Shown: piece by piece, positions 24,784 to 33,331 of the stretch
Numbering within the stretch: the first letter of the stretch is position 1
Layout: each line of letters starts with the position of its first letter
Source of the DNA: an uncultured Prevotella sp.
GTDB taxonomy: Bacteria > Bacteroidota > Bacteroidia > Bacteroidales > Bacteroidaceae
Assembly: GCA_902464615.1 (NCBI GenBank)
Contig: CABQKA010000002.1
Location: 124,001 to 188,000 of the forward strand
Direction: 5' to 3'
DNA: 64,000 bases
The notes under the pieces: model-generated
Told to the model about the DNA's origin: nothing
Seen by the model: the letters and a program-made list of their open reading frames with translations, nothing else
Databases searched by the model: none
Program-made: the position numbers and the translations under genes

Positions 24784-26234
24784 GGGTTGCGTTTTCTGAA
24801 ATATTTTCCGATGACGGGCAGTTCGCGCGGCGGCAGGTCGTGGTAAAGGATGTGGGCGACAAAGAGCAGGATGAGGGCCGTGTTGACCGCGAGGCGGGCG
24901 GCCAGCGGCCATGCGGCGGGGACGAACTGCATCGCGGCGTAGAACAGGGCGGCGAGGCCCGTGTAGACGCCGATGCTCCGCAGCGGATAGCGTATGGGGT
25001 AGTATTTCTGCCCTACGAAGTAGCTCGTTACCATGGCGACGCCGTAGCCCGCGCAGCCGGCCCAGGCGCAGGCCATGTAGCCGAAGCGGGGTATGAAGAG
25101 AATGTTGACGGCCAGCAGTACGGCACAGCCCGCGCCGGAGAACCACGCGCCCCAGATGGTCTTGTCGATGAGCTTGTACCAGAAGGAGAGGTTGAAGTAG
25201 ATGCCCATCATGATTTCGGCGGCCATGACGATGGGCACGACGCGCAGGCCTTCCCAATAGCCCGGTGCGATGATGTGCTTCAGGACGTCGAGGTAGCCCA
25301 TGACGAGCAGGAAGGCCAGCAGCGTGAAGATGATGAAGAACTTCATGGCCTTGGCGTAGATGGCGCGGTTGTCTCCGTCGTTCTGCTTGCCGAATACGAA
25401 AGGCTCGTAGGCGTAGCGGAAGGCTTGCGTAATCATGGCCATGATCATGGCAATCTTGACGCACGCGCCGTAGATGCCGAGTTCCACCTTGCCGGCCTGT
25501 CCGGGTATCATGCGGGGCAGGATGATTTTGTCCGCCGTCTGATTGAGGATGCCCACGATGCCGAGCAGCAGGATGGGCCAGGCGTAGGAGAGCATGCGGC
25601 GCAGGAGCCGGCGGTCGAGCACCCAGCGGAAGCCCGTCAGTTCCTTATAGAAGAAAAAAGTGATGAACGAAGTGCAGAAAAGGTTGATAGCGAAAGCGTA
25701 AAAGACATCGGCCTTGTCGAGGACAAGGAAAAATACCAGGTTAAGCCCGATACTGAGCAGGATGAAAAGCAGTTTGAGCGCGGCGAACTTGATAGGCCGG
25801 CGCCGGTAACGCAGGTAGGCGAAGGGGATGCTTTGGAATGCGTCTATGGCTACGCACAGGCCCATCATGCCGAGATATTCGGGATGGGCGCCGTAGTCCA
25901 GGGCTGCGGCGATGGGGTCCAGAAAGCAGAGCAATAGGGCGACGAATGCCAGCGCTACGCCCCCGACCGCGATGAGCGCAGTGGAGTAGACGCGCATGGG
26001 GGCCTCGTCCGTCTTGTTGACGAAGCGGAAGAAGGTGGTCTCCATGCCGAAGGTGAGGATGACGAGCAGGAGCGCGGTGTAACTGTACACTTCGGTGATG
26101 ACACCGTATCCGCCCGACGCGGCGGCGAGCTTGGCCGTGTAGAGCGGGACAAGCAGATAGTTGAGGAAACGGCCTATGATGCTGCTTAGTCCGTAAATGG
26201 CCGTGTCTTTGACGAGTGAAGTCAGGTTTGCCAT
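24780..26234 (-). CDS. Oligosaccharide flippase family protein (MATE/MVF-like)
   Basis: 484 residues with 12-14 hydrophobic helices over the whole length. The N-terminus, KDTAIYGLSSIIGRFLNYLLVPLYT, is the pattern of Wzx/polysaccharide biosynthesis exporters, which flip lipid-linked sugars across the inner membrane. No glycosyltransferases lie nearby, so its substrate cannot be inferred. It begins one base after the znuC stop and overlaps the M16 gene by four bases, in the long purD-tpx run. Confidence 0.88.
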   Translation of the reverse strand: MANLTSLVKDTAIYGLSSIIGRFLNYLLVPLYTAKLAAASGGYGVITEVYSYTALLLVILTFGMETTFFRFVNKTDEAPMRVYSTALIAVGGVALAFVALLLCFLDPIAAALDYGAHPEYLGMMGLCVAIDAFQSIPFAYLRYRRRPIKFAALKLLFILLSIGLNLVFFLVLDKADVFYAFAINLFCTSFITFFFYKELTGFRWVLDRRLLRRMLSYAWPILLLGIVGILNQTADKIILPRMIPGQAGKVELGIYGACVKIAMIMAMITQAFRYAYEPFVFGKQNDGDNRAIYAKAMKFFIIFTLLAFLLVMGYLDVLKHIIAPGYWEGLRVVPIVMAAEIMMGIYFNLSFWYKLIDKTIWGAWFSGAGCAVLLAVNILFIPRFGYMACAWAGCAGYGVAMVTSYFVGQKYYPIRYPLRSIGVYTGLAALFYAAMQFVPAAWPLAARLAVNTALILLFVAHILYHDLPPRELPVIGKYFRKRNP

Positions 26235-26235
26235 G

Positions 26236-26889
26236 TTAGTTTCTGGGATATTCGTCGGGTATGAGCCGGCCGTCTACGGTAAGGAGCGTGGCTTGTCCGG
26301 CTATGGCGGGTAATGCGGCGTCGTGGCTGACGATGATGATGGCGCAGCGTTGTGCCGCGTCGCGCAGGAGGGTGTAAAGTGCGGCCCTTGATGTAGCGTC
26401 CAGGTGGGTGTCCGGTTCGTCGAGCAGTAACAGTTCGGGTGCGGAGACCATGGCGCGGGCCAGGAGCGTGCGCTGCCACTGCCCGCCGCTTAGGGCGGAG
26501 ATGGACCGGCCGGCAACTGCGCGCAGGCCGAAACGCTCCAGCGTGGTGTCAAGGCGCGCCTTGACATCGCGGTCTGTCCGGCGCCAGAGCCGGAAACTTT
26601 CCGGCATGCCGGAGCGTACCACCTGCTCCACGGTGATGGGGAACTGACGGTCTATCTGCCTGTATTGCGGCAGGTAGCCTATGCTGAGTCCTTTCCGGCG
26701 GCTGACGTTCCCTTCTGTCGGGCGGAGCAGCCCTGCGGCGAGTCGCAGCAGCGTGGTTTTCCCTCCGCCGTTGGGTCCGCGGAGAATGCAGAAATCCCGT
26801 GGCCCTATGTGCAGCGTCACGTCGCGCAGCACCGTCTTTTCGCCGAAGCGCTGCGTCACGTTTTCCAACCGCACCAGTGTCCCGTTCAT
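26236..26889 (-). CDS. znuC: Zinc/manganese ABC transporter ATP-binding protein
   Basis: 217 residues. Walker A GPNGGGKTT (38-46), signature LSGGQ (133-137), Walker B with LLLLDEPD (153-160) and the switch His in IIVSHD. The pattern ENVTQRFGEKTVLRDV and YLPQYRQIDRQFP is typical of ZnuC/TroB-like ATPases. It overlaps znuA by four bases. No permease gene follows: the next gene is a flippase. The longer frame to 27303 lies within znuA and is rejected. Confidence 0.9.
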   Translation of the reverse strand: MNGTLVRLENVTQRFGEKTVLRDVTLHIGPRDFCILRGPNGGGKTTLLRLAAGLLRPTEGNVSRRKGLSIGYLPQYRQIDRQFPITVEQVVRSGMPESFRLWRRTDRDVKARLDTTLERFGLRAVAGRSISALSGGQWQRTLLARAMVSAPELLLLDEPDTHLDATSRAALYTLLRDAAQRCAIIIVSHDAALPAIAGQATLLTVDGRLIPDEYPRN

Positions 26890-27746
26890 CGGCTCAGCTC
26901 CTCCGTGATGTGTAGCAGTTCTTCTTCCCATTGGTATGAGAGCGGGTTGATGGTGACGACGCGTGCGCCGATAGCTTCCGCGATGCGCCGGGCCGTTTGC
27001 CCGTTGTGTTCTTTCTGGATGAAAACGACGCGCACGCCTTCGCGGCGGCACTCTTCGATGAGTTGCCCGATGCGTCGCGGCGATGCTTCCTTCCCGTCCT
27101 GTTCCACGCTGAGCTGGCGCAGCCCGAAGGCCCGGGCGTAGTAGCCCAGTGCCGGGTGATAGATAAGGAACGTGCGGCACGGAGCCGACTCGAGGCGTTG
27201 GCGCACTACCCTGTCGAGGCTGTCCATGCGTGCGCAGAAAGCCCGCATGCGCTGGCCCACCCGTTGCGCGTCGGCCGTGTCGAGCGCGCAGAGGGCCTGG
27301 CACACGTTCCGGGCAATGTGTTTCATGTCATGGGGTGAAGTCCACGTGTGCGGGTCGCCGCTGTCGCTGGCTTTGTCGGACTGTGTACGAAGCTCCGGGA
27401 TGCCTTTCGAGGCGTTCACGTAGACTAAGTGGGGAACGTTTCCCGCAATCTTTTCCAACTGAGTGCGCTCAAAGCCCAGCGTGCCCACGCGGATGTAAGC
27501 ACGGCTGCGCGTCAGGTCGGCCACTTGTTGCGGCGTGGGCTGGTATGTCTCGGGGCTGGCTCCTTCCGGCGTGAGGGTGGCAATATCGTAGGCGTCGCCT
27601 GCCAGTTGTTCCGTGACGTAGCGGAGCGGTTCGATGCTTACGGTGATAAGCGGGCGCGGCGCTTCTTTTTGTTTTGTGCAGCCGGCGGCGAGGGCGAGCA
27701 GGAAGCCCGCCAGCAGGGAAGTCAGGATGATAGCCTTCAAGTGCAT
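26886..27746 (-). CDS. znuA: Zinc ABC transporter substrate-binding lipoprotein
   Basis: 286 residues, with a lipoprotein signal and lipobox LALAAGC (Cys23). Family A-1/ZnuA features: VSIEPLRYVTEQLAG, the metal-site GDPHTWTSPHD with its His (about residue 133), FLIYHPALGYYARAFGL with a second His, and EHNGQTARRIAEAIGARVVTINPL. It lacks the long His-rich loop of some ZnuA proteins. Metal specificity (Zn or Mn) is not proven by sequence. It is coupled to znuC. Confidence 0.9.
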   Translation of the reverse strand: MHLKAIILTSLLAGFLLALAAGCTKQKEAPRPLITVSIEPLRYVTEQLAGDAYDIATLTPEGASPETYQPTPQQVADLTRSRAYIRVGTLGFERTQLEKIAGNVPHLVYVNASKGIPELRTQSDKASDSGDPHTWTSPHDMKHIARNVCQALCALDTADAQRVGQRMRAFCARMDSLDRVVRQRLESAPCRTFLIYHPALGYYARAFGLRQLSVEQDGKEASPRRIGQLIEECRREGVRVVFIQKEHNGQTARRIAEAIGARVVTINPLSYQWEEELLHITEELSR

Positions 27747-27773
27747 GTCGATGATGGAATGAAGATGGAAAAG

Positions 27774-28235
27774 TCAGGCGGCGACTACGGCGGCTGTCCA
27801 TGTGCTGACGATGGCTTGGTAGCGCGCGTACTTGCCTATCGCGATGGCCGGCAGGGAGAGCCACGGCGGGGTGCGCAGGTAGCCCATGGCCACCGTGAGC
27901 AGGTCGCCCGCCACGGGGACGAAGGAGAGCAGGCCCATCCATGCCCCGTAGCGGCGCACGGGCTTGAGTCCGCGTTCCAGGCGTTCGGCCGTGATGCCTG
28001 TGAACCGTGTAATCCAGCCGATCCGCCCCATCCGCCCGATGAAGAAGTTAAGCCATCCGCCCAGCACGTTGCCTGCCGTGCCGCATACGAGTAGTGCCAC
28101 AGGGTCCGCGCCGGCGCCGAGCAACCCCATCAGCACCAGTTCGGAGCTGAAAGGCAGTATGCTGCCCGCCAGGAAGGCGGCGACAAACATGCCCGCCGGT
28201 CCGGCTTCTACCAGGAAGTTCACTATGGCGTCCAT
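27774..28235 (-). CDS. YqaA/DedA-type (VTT domain) membrane protein
   Basis: 153 residues, three or four helices. PFSSELVLMGLLGAGADP and the GNVLGGWLNFFIGRMGR segment are the conserved re-entrant region of YqaA/VTT proteins, which act in membrane lipid transport in better-studied relatives. The start overlaps the preceding gene by 13 bases; znuA follows after 27 bases. Confidence 0.85.
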   Translation of the reverse strand: MDAIVNFLVEAGPAGMFVAAFLAGSILPFSSELVLMGLLGAGADPVALLVCGTAGNVLGGWLNFFIGRMGRIGWITRFTGITAERLERGLKPVRRYGAWMGLLSFVPVAGDLLTVAMGYLRTPPWLSLPAIAIGKYARYQAIVSTWTAAVVAA

Positions 28236-29164
28236 CCGTACAGGCGGCTAATGACGGCCAGCGCCGCGAGCAGCACGGTCCATATGTAGAACCATGCGTT
28301 CATCCACCGGCCGCGGGCCAGGGTAAAGTAGCGTCCTATGAGTGGCGACGCGCCCACGGCCAGCAGTCCGCCCGTCACACTGAAGTCCTGAGGGCGTGCG
28401 CATAGGCCTGCCAGCAGGACCGTGTCTATGACGAGGAGGATGTAGAAGAACATGCGCGTGCGGATTTTGTCATTGTAGGCCGTGCGGACGAAGTGGGCTG
28501 CGGAGAGCAGCGTCAGCAGGGTCAGGAAAGCGCATTGGCCCAGTTGTACCGGGGCCACGGTCCTGAAATCGGGCAGGGGAAACCGGAATGCGGCGGCCCA
28601 TTGTTCCGCCCATTCGGCCAGGTCGCCTCTCCACAGGGCCACTACGGCCAGCAGCCAATAGGGGAGGGCGGCGCCCAGCAGGCCGGCTGCGAACGTGCGT
28701 CCGGAGAGGGCGCGCAAATGTATCTGGAGCACCAGGAAGTAGCACGGCAGCAGGCAGACCAGGGGCGGGTAGAGGAGGCTGCCCAGGCCGGTCAGGCAGA
28801 ACGCCCGGAACACGTCGGGCGCCGCCGCCGGTTTCTGGTAGGCGCGGAACAGGGGGATGAGCGACGCGGCCAGGCAGAGCGGCGCCAGGTGGGCCGGCGT
28901 CCATGCCTGGAGCGCCGGGAAGGCCGCCATCATGGCGAGGAACGACGAGCTGACCATGCGCGAGCGGACGCGCAGCAAGGCGTTGCGGTTGTTCAGCTCT
29001 ATCAGCAGATAGGTAATCCAGCCCGTCGTGACCAGCCCGGCCCACCGCCGCCAGTCGGCGACGTCCGGCGCCATCCACACGACGGCCGTCAGGCCAGCCA
29101 TGAAGGGCAGCGTGTACATTCCCGTGCAGATGCGGGCGCGGAGGTCTTGTCCGGTTCTTGCCAT
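28223..29164 (-). CDS. Polytopic membrane protein, Bacteroidota type, function unknown
   Basis: 313 residues with about nine hydrophobic segments. An LIELNNRNALLRVRSRM motif after the second helix and a run of LLCLLPCYFLVLQIHLRALSGR-like helices recall the conserved membrane protein that accompanies purD in several Bacteroidales (possibly the DUF6427 group; recalled, not checked). No catalytic motif is seen. It overlaps the VTT gene downstream and starts 36 bases after purD. Confidence 0.7.
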   Translation of the reverse strand: MARTGQDLRARICTGMYTLPFMAGLTAVVWMAPDVADWRRWAGLVTTGWITYLLIELNNRNALLRVRSRMVSSSFLAMMAAFPALQAWTPAHLAPLCLAASLIPLFRAYQKPAAAPDVFRAFCLTGLGSLLYPPLVCLLPCYFLVLQIHLRALSGRTFAAGLLGAALPYWLLAVVALWRGDLAEWAEQWAAAFRFPLPDFRTVAPVQLGQCAFLTLLTLLSAAHFVRTAYNDKIRTRMFFYILLVIDTVLLAGLCARPQDFSVTGGLLAVGASPLIGRYFTLARGRWMNAWFYIWTVLLAALAVISRLYGWTP

Positions 29165-29200
29165 GCCGGTCTGTGCGATGTTCGGGATGCTGCGGGCGGA

Positions 29201-30466
29201 TCAGAGGTCGGCCCCGATGTCCGTGCGGAAATATTTCTTTTCAAACTGGATACGCCGCGCACCTTCCATGGCGCGGGCCAGGGCTTCGGCGCGGTCGGCC
29301 CCGTAGGCGCTCACCGCGATGACGCGCCCGCCGGCCGTGACGAGCTGTCCGTCCTTCAGCGCTGTGCCGGCGTGGAATACGACTCCGTCCGCCTGGTCGG
29401 CCCCGGTGATGGGGAAGCCTTTTCCGTAAGCCTGCGGGTAGCCGCCCGAGACGCACATGACGCACACGGCGGCACGCGGGTCGGTCTCCACTTCCTTCTG
29501 GTCCAGCGTGCCTTGTGCCACGCCTTCAAAGAGGTCCACGAGATCGCTCTTGAGGCGCAGCATGACGGTTTCCGTCTCCGGGTCGCCCATGCGGCAGTTG
29601 TATTCGATGACTTTCGGCTGCCCGTCGCAGTTGATGAGGCCGAAGAAGATGAATCCCTTGTAGTCGATACCTTCGGCGGCTAGCCCTTCTACGGTGGGGC
29701 GGATGATTTCGTCCTCTACCTTTTGCATCCAGGCTTTGTCGGCAAACGGTACGGGCGAGACGCTGCCCATGCCTCCCGTGTTGAGTCCCGTGTCGCCCTC
29801 GCCGATGCGCTTGTAGTCCTTGGCTTCGGGCAGGATGCGGTAATGGCGTCCGTCGGTCAGGACGAACACGGAGCACTCGATGCCGCTGAGGAACTCCTCG
29901 ACGACGACGCGGGCCGAGGCCGTCCCGAACATGCCGCCCAGCATCTCGCGCAGTTCGCGTTGCGCCTCTTCGAGTGTCGGGACGATGAGCACGCCTTTGC
30001 CGGCGCACAGACCGTCGGCCTTGAGCACGTAGGGTGCGCGGAGCGTGGCGAGGAAGCGGCAGCCCTCTTCGGCGTGCGCGGCGTCGAAGGTGGCGTAGGC
30101 GGCCGTGGGGATGCCGTGGCGCTTCATGAAGCCCTTGGCGAAGTCCTTCGACCCTTCCAGTTGCGCGCCGGCCTTCGAGGGGCCGATGACGGCGACGTCC
30201 TTCAGCAGCGCGTGCCGGGCAAAGTAGTCCGCAATGCCCTTGACGAGCGGGTCTTCAGGCCCTACGACGACCATGTCGATGTCGTGGTCAATGGCAAACT
30301 GCGCTATGCCGTCGAAATCGTCGGCTTTGATGTCCACGTTCTGCCCTACGGCTGCCGTTCCGGGATTGCCGGGGGCGATGAAGAGTTGGTCCGTTTTCGG
30401 ACTCTGGGCTATTTTCCAGGCCAGGGCGTGCTCGCGGCCGCCGCTGCCCAAAAGCAATATTTTCAT
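29201..30466 (-). CDS. purD: Phosphoribosylamine-glycine ligase
   Basis: 421 residues, ATP-grasp enzyme joining glycine to phosphoribosylamine in purine synthesis. N-terminal MKILLLGSGGREHALAWK, then APGNPGTAAVGQNVDI, VGPEDPLVKGIAD, FAKGFMKRHGIPTA, KADGLCAGKGV (ATP-grasp) and NCRMGDPETE (metal ligands). The open frame runs upstream to 30745 through the promoter and the 21-base repeat array, giving a false heptapeptide-repeat N-terminus; the start at 30466 matches the family exactly. First gene of the long minus-strand run to tpx. Confidence 0.97.
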   Translation of the reverse strand: MKILLLGSGGREHALAWKIAQSPKTDQLFIAPGNPGTAAVGQNVDIKADDFDGIAQFAIDHDIDMVVVGPEDPLVKGIADYFARHALLKDVAVIGPSKAGAQLEGSKDFAKGFMKRHGIPTAAYATFDAAHAEEGCRFLATLRAPYVLKADGLCAGKGVLIVPTLEEAQRELREMLGGMFGTASARVVVEEFLSGIECSVFVLTDGRHYRILPEAKDYKRIGEGDTGLNTGGMGSVSPVPFADKAWMQKVEDEIIRPTVEGLAAEGIDYKGFIFFGLINCDGQPKVIEYNCRMGDPETETVMLRLKSDLVDLFEGVAQGTLDQKEVETDPRAAVCVMCVSGGYPQAYGKGFPITGADQADGVVFHAGTALKDGQLVTAGGRVIAVSAYGADRAEALARAMEGARRIQFEKKYFRTDIGADL

Positions 30467-30501
30467 GGTCAGTGTCTTGATGTGAAAAAATGTTTTGTCT
30501 G

Positions 30502-30531
30502 CAAAGTTAGTGTAACGGGGTCGAAGGGCAA
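30502..30531 (-). promoter_or_regulatory. purD promoter
   Basis: Minus-strand TAACTTTG (30502-30509), 19 bases, TTG (30529-30531); leader about 30 bases. Confidence 0.75.
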
Positions 30532-30573
30532 AGCGATTTCCCGTTTTTTGCTGCTCTGCGCGCCGCGCCGCCC

Positions 30574-30691
30574 GCCCTGTCCTTGTGGCGCCGCGGCCTA
30601 TTCCCGTTGCGCCGCGGCCTATTCCCGTCGGAGCGGGGCCTATTCCCGTGGCGCCGGGGCCTATTCCCGTCGGTGCCGGGGCCAGGCCGGT
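30574..30691. repeat. Intergenic repeat, locus E: 21-base tandem array
   Basis: Four exact copies of ggcctattcccgt start at 30595, 30616, 30637 and 30658, each 21 bases apart, with variable 8-base spacers rich in gcgcc/cggagc. Degenerate units extend the grid at 30574 and 30679. Lies between purD's promoter and kbl's terminator. It is the most regular array of the family here. Confidence 0.9.
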
Positions 30692-30725
30692 CAGTCCGGC
30701 CCATCGCCGCTGTCGCTTCCGCCCG

Positions 30726-30771
30726 TAAGAAAATGACGCCGGCAACCGCCGCTTTGGCGGTCACCGGCGTC
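30726..30771 (-). terminator. Intrinsic terminator after kbl
   Basis: gacgccgg...ccggcgtc stem (30735-30771) with an inner accgcc/ggcggt stem; minus-strand ATTTTCTT follows. 38 bases beyond the kbl stop. Confidence 0.75.
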
Positions 30772-30808
30772 GGTGGGGGTGTTTGGAAAATGAAAGGAAG
30801 CCCGCGGC

Positions 30809-31996
30809 TTATTTCAGCACGCCAAGCTCTTTGCCGACTTTGATGAATGCGGCAATGCACTTGTCGAGGTGCGCGTGCTCGTGTCCGGCGGAGATTTGGA
30901 CGCGGATGCGGGCCTGGTCCTTCGGCACTACGGGGTAGTAGAAGCCCGTGACGTAGATGCCTTCTTCCTGCATTTTCTGTGCGAATACCTGCGAGAGCTT
31001 GGCGTCGTAGAGCATCACGGCACAGATGGCACTCTGCGTGGGTTTGATGTCGAAGCCGGCCGCCATCATCTTGTCGCGGAAGTAGTTGACGTTGTCAACG
31101 AGCTTGTCGTGCAGCTCGTTGCCGCTCTTGAGGATTTTGAAGGTCTCGAGCGCGGCGCCGACGATGGCCGGTGCCACGGAGTTGGAGAAGAGGTAGGGGC
31201 GGCTGCGCTGGCGGAGCAGGTCGATGATTTCCTTGCGTCCGGTGGTGAACCCGCCCATGGCGCCGCCGAAGGCTTTGCCCAGGGTGCCGGTGTAGATGTC
31301 CACGCGGCCGTAAGTGCCGAAGAACTCGCTCACGCCATGGCCTGTCGCGCCGACAACGCCGGCGGAGTGGCTCTCGTCCACCATGACAAGCGCGTCGTAC
31401 TTCTCGGCCAGGTCACAGATTTTGTCGACCGGGGCCACGTTGCCGTCCATGGAGAATACACCGTCCGTGACGATGATGCGGAAGCGCTGTGCCTGGGCTT
31501 CCTGGAGGCAGCGTTCGAGTTCGGCCATGTCGGCGTTGGCGTAGCGGTAGCGCTTGGCTTTGCAGAGGCGCACGCCGTCGATGATGGAGGCGTGGTTCAA
31601 GGCGTCGGAGATGATGGCGTCGTCGGCCGTGAGGAGCGGCTCGAACACGCCGCCGTTTGCGTCGAAGCATGCGGCGTAGAGGATGGTGTCCTCCGTCTTG
31701 AAGTAATCGGAAATGGCAGCTTCCAACTCCTTGTGGATGTCTTGCGTGCCGCAGATGAAGCGTACGCTCGACATGCCGTAGCCGCGGCGGTCCATCATGT
31801 CCTTGGCCGCCTGGATGAGGCGCGGGTCATTGGAAAGACCGAGATAGTTGTTGGCGCAAAAGTTAAGCACTTCCTGCCCTTTCACCTGAATGGCTGCCTG
31901 CTGCGGCCCTTCGATGAGGCGCTCGTCCTTGTAGAGGCCGGCCGCCTTAGTCTCTTCCAGCTCTTTCTGGAGATGTTCTTGAAATTTTCCGTACAT
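30809..31996 (-). CDS. kbl: Glycine C-acetyltransferase (2-amino-3-ketobutyrate CoA ligase)
   Basis: 395 residues, PLP enzyme of the alpha-oxoamine synthase family. It splits 2-amino-3-ketobutyrate with CoA into glycine and acetyl-CoA. Seen: NFCANNYLGLSNDPRL (45-60), FDANGGVFEPLL, DESHSAGVVGATGHG (207-221) and the PLP Lys241 in TGTLGKAFGGAMGG. Divergently placed to the threonine dehydrogenase gene at 32183, its pathway partner. The promoter is predicted at 32053-32082. Confidence 0.97.
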   Translation of the reverse strand: MYGKFQEHLQKELEETKAAGLYKDERLIEGPQQAAIQVKGQEVLNFCANNYLGLSNDPRLIQAAKDMMDRRGYGMSSVRFICGTQDIHKELEAAISDYFKTEDTILYAACFDANGGVFEPLLTADDAIISDALNHASIIDGVRLCKAKRYRYANADMAELERCLQEAQAQRFRIIVTDGVFSMDGNVAPVDKICDLAEKYDALVMVDESHSAGVVGATGHGVSEFFGTYGRVDIYTGTLGKAFGGAMGGFTTGRKEIIDLLRQRSRPYLFSNSVAPAIVGAALETFKILKSGNELHDKLVDNVNYFRDKMMAAGFDIKPTQSAICAVMLYDAKLSQVFAQKMQEEGIYVTGFYYPVVPKDQARIRVQISAGHEHAHLDKCIAAFIKVGKELGVLK

Positions 31997-32052
31997 GGTA
32001 TTGTGTTTAGTAACGTGTCTGTCCCGCTTCTGTCAGGGGACGGCGACACTTG

Positions 32053-32082
32053 CAAAGGAACGGATTTTTTTGAAAATATCAA
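32053..32082 (-). promoter_or_regulatory. kbl promoter
   Basis: Minus-strand TTCCTTTG (one change from TAnnTTTG), 19 bases, TTG (32080-32082). A plus-strand TTCCTTTG at 32115-32122 probably drives the divergent dehydrogenase gene. Confidence 0.5.
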
Positions 32083-32182
32083 GTCGTTCCCTATGAATTT
32101 CTGAAAAAAAAGTGTTCCTTTGCACAGGTAAATTCTAACTCATAAAAATCCATAACCCAAAATTCTACAAAACCAAACCGCA

Positions 32183-33136
32183 ATGAAAAATATCTTAGTC
32201 ATCGGAGCTACGGGACAAATCGGTTCCGAGCTGACCATGAAGCTTCGTGGCATCTATGGTAACGACCATGTGGTGGCCGGTTACATTGTCGGCGCAGAGC
32301 CGAAGGGCGAGCTTAAAGAGAGCGGTCCGGCGGAAATATGCGACGTGACGGACGCGGCGGCCATCGAGCGCGTCGTGACGAAGTACAGCATCGACACTAT
32401 CTACAACCTGGCCGCATTGCTTTCCGTCGTAGCCGAACACAAGCCCATCCTGGCCTGGAAAATCGGCATCGACGGGCTGTGGAACGTGCTTGAGACGGCC
32501 CGCCAGCACCAATGCGCCGTGTTTACGCCCAGCTCTATCGGCTCGTTCGGTCCGGAAACGCCCCGCGACCACACGCCGCAGGACACCGTGCAGCGTCCCC
32601 GTACCATTTACGGCGTGAGCAAGGTCACGACCGAACTGCTTTCGGACTATTACCATAATAAATATGGTGTGGACACACGAAGCGTGCGTTTCCCCGGCCT
32701 TATCTCTAACGTGACGCCTCCGGGCGGTGGCACGACAGACTACGCCGTAGACATCTATTACAGCGCGGTACGCGGCGAGAAATTCGTCTGCCCCATCGGC
32801 GCCGGCACTTATATGGACATGATGTACATGCCCGACGCACTTAACGCCTGCGTACAGCTGATGGAGGCCGACCCTGCCCGTCTGGTCCACCGCAACGGTT
32901 TCAACATTGCTTCCATGAGCTTCGACCCCGAAGGCATCTATGCCGCCATCAAGAAGTATAAGCCCGATTTCGAGATGGAGTATAAGGTCGACCCCCTCAA
33001 GCAGAGCATTGCCGACAGCTGGCCTAACAGCCTGGAGGACGTCTGCGCCCGCCAGGAGTGGGACTGGAAGCCCGCCTACGACCTTGACTCCATGACGAAA
33101 GATATGCTCGAGAAGCTGGCCGCACGCCTCAAGTAA
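32183..33136 (+). CDS. tdh: L-threonine 3-dehydrogenase, short-chain (epimerase-like) type
   Basis: 317 residues, extended SDR/epimerase fold. NAD-binding GATGQIG is at 8-14; the active-site pair is Tyr143 and Lys147 in YGVSK, with PSSIGSFG before it. RFPGLISNVTPPGGGTTDYAVDIYY is the block I associate with SDR-type threonine dehydrogenases. It oxidises threonine to 2-amino-3-ketobutyrate, which Kbl then cleaves; the divergent kbl gene makes this reading strong. Followed by a clear terminator. Confidence 0.9.
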   Translation: MKNILVIGATGQIGSELTMKLRGIYGNDHVVAGYIVGAEPKGELKESGPAEICDVTDAAAIERVVTKYSIDTIYNLAALLSVVAEHKPILAWKIGIDGLWNVLETARQHQCAVFTPSSIGSFGPETPRDHTPQDTVQRPRTIYGVSKVTTELLSDYYHNKYGVDTRSVRFPGLISNVTPPGGGTTDYAVDIYYSAVRGEKFVCPIGAGTYMDMMYMPDALNACVQLMEADPARLVHRNGFNIASMSFDPEGIYAAIKKYKPDFEMEYKVDPLKQSIADSWPNSLEDVCARQEWDWKPAYDLDSMTKDMLEKLAARLK

Positions 33137-33172
33137 GCCCCGCGCCGCTTCTTTTTGAGCGTAGCCATATCC

Positions 33173-33210
33173 GCCCCGTCGGCAGGAAACCCCTGCCGAC
33201 GGGGCTTTTT
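33173..33210 (+). terminator. Intrinsic terminator after tdh
   Basis: gccccgtcggcagg / cctgccgacggggc perfect 14-base stem, then tttttacttt. Confidence 0.9.
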
Positions 33211-33263
33211 ACTTTACGGCCGTGGCCACGCATGCGCCGCGGGCTTTTCCGCTTTGTTCCCGT

Positions 33264-33295
33264 TTGGCCTTTTCCGCGGAAAATGCGTAACTTTG
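33264..33295 (+). promoter_or_regulatory. gpmI promoter
   Basis: ttg (33264-33266), 21 bases, taactttg (33288-33295); start codon at 33332. Confidence 0.75.
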
Positions 33296-33331
33296 CATCA
33301 TCCAAGAGAAAACTTCTTAAACGTTACGACA

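Noticed and set aside
24784..25464. Upstream extension of the M16 peptidase frame
   Set aside because: Lies inside the flippase gene on the same strand in another frame; no signal or domain.
30574..30691. CRISPR array
   Set aside because: Repeat plus spacer is only 21 bases, there are no cas genes, and spacers are 8 bases.
30467..30745. N-terminal extension of purD with TGIG heptads
   Set aside because: It spans the purD promoter and the repeat array; PurD family starts precisely at MKILLLGSGG.
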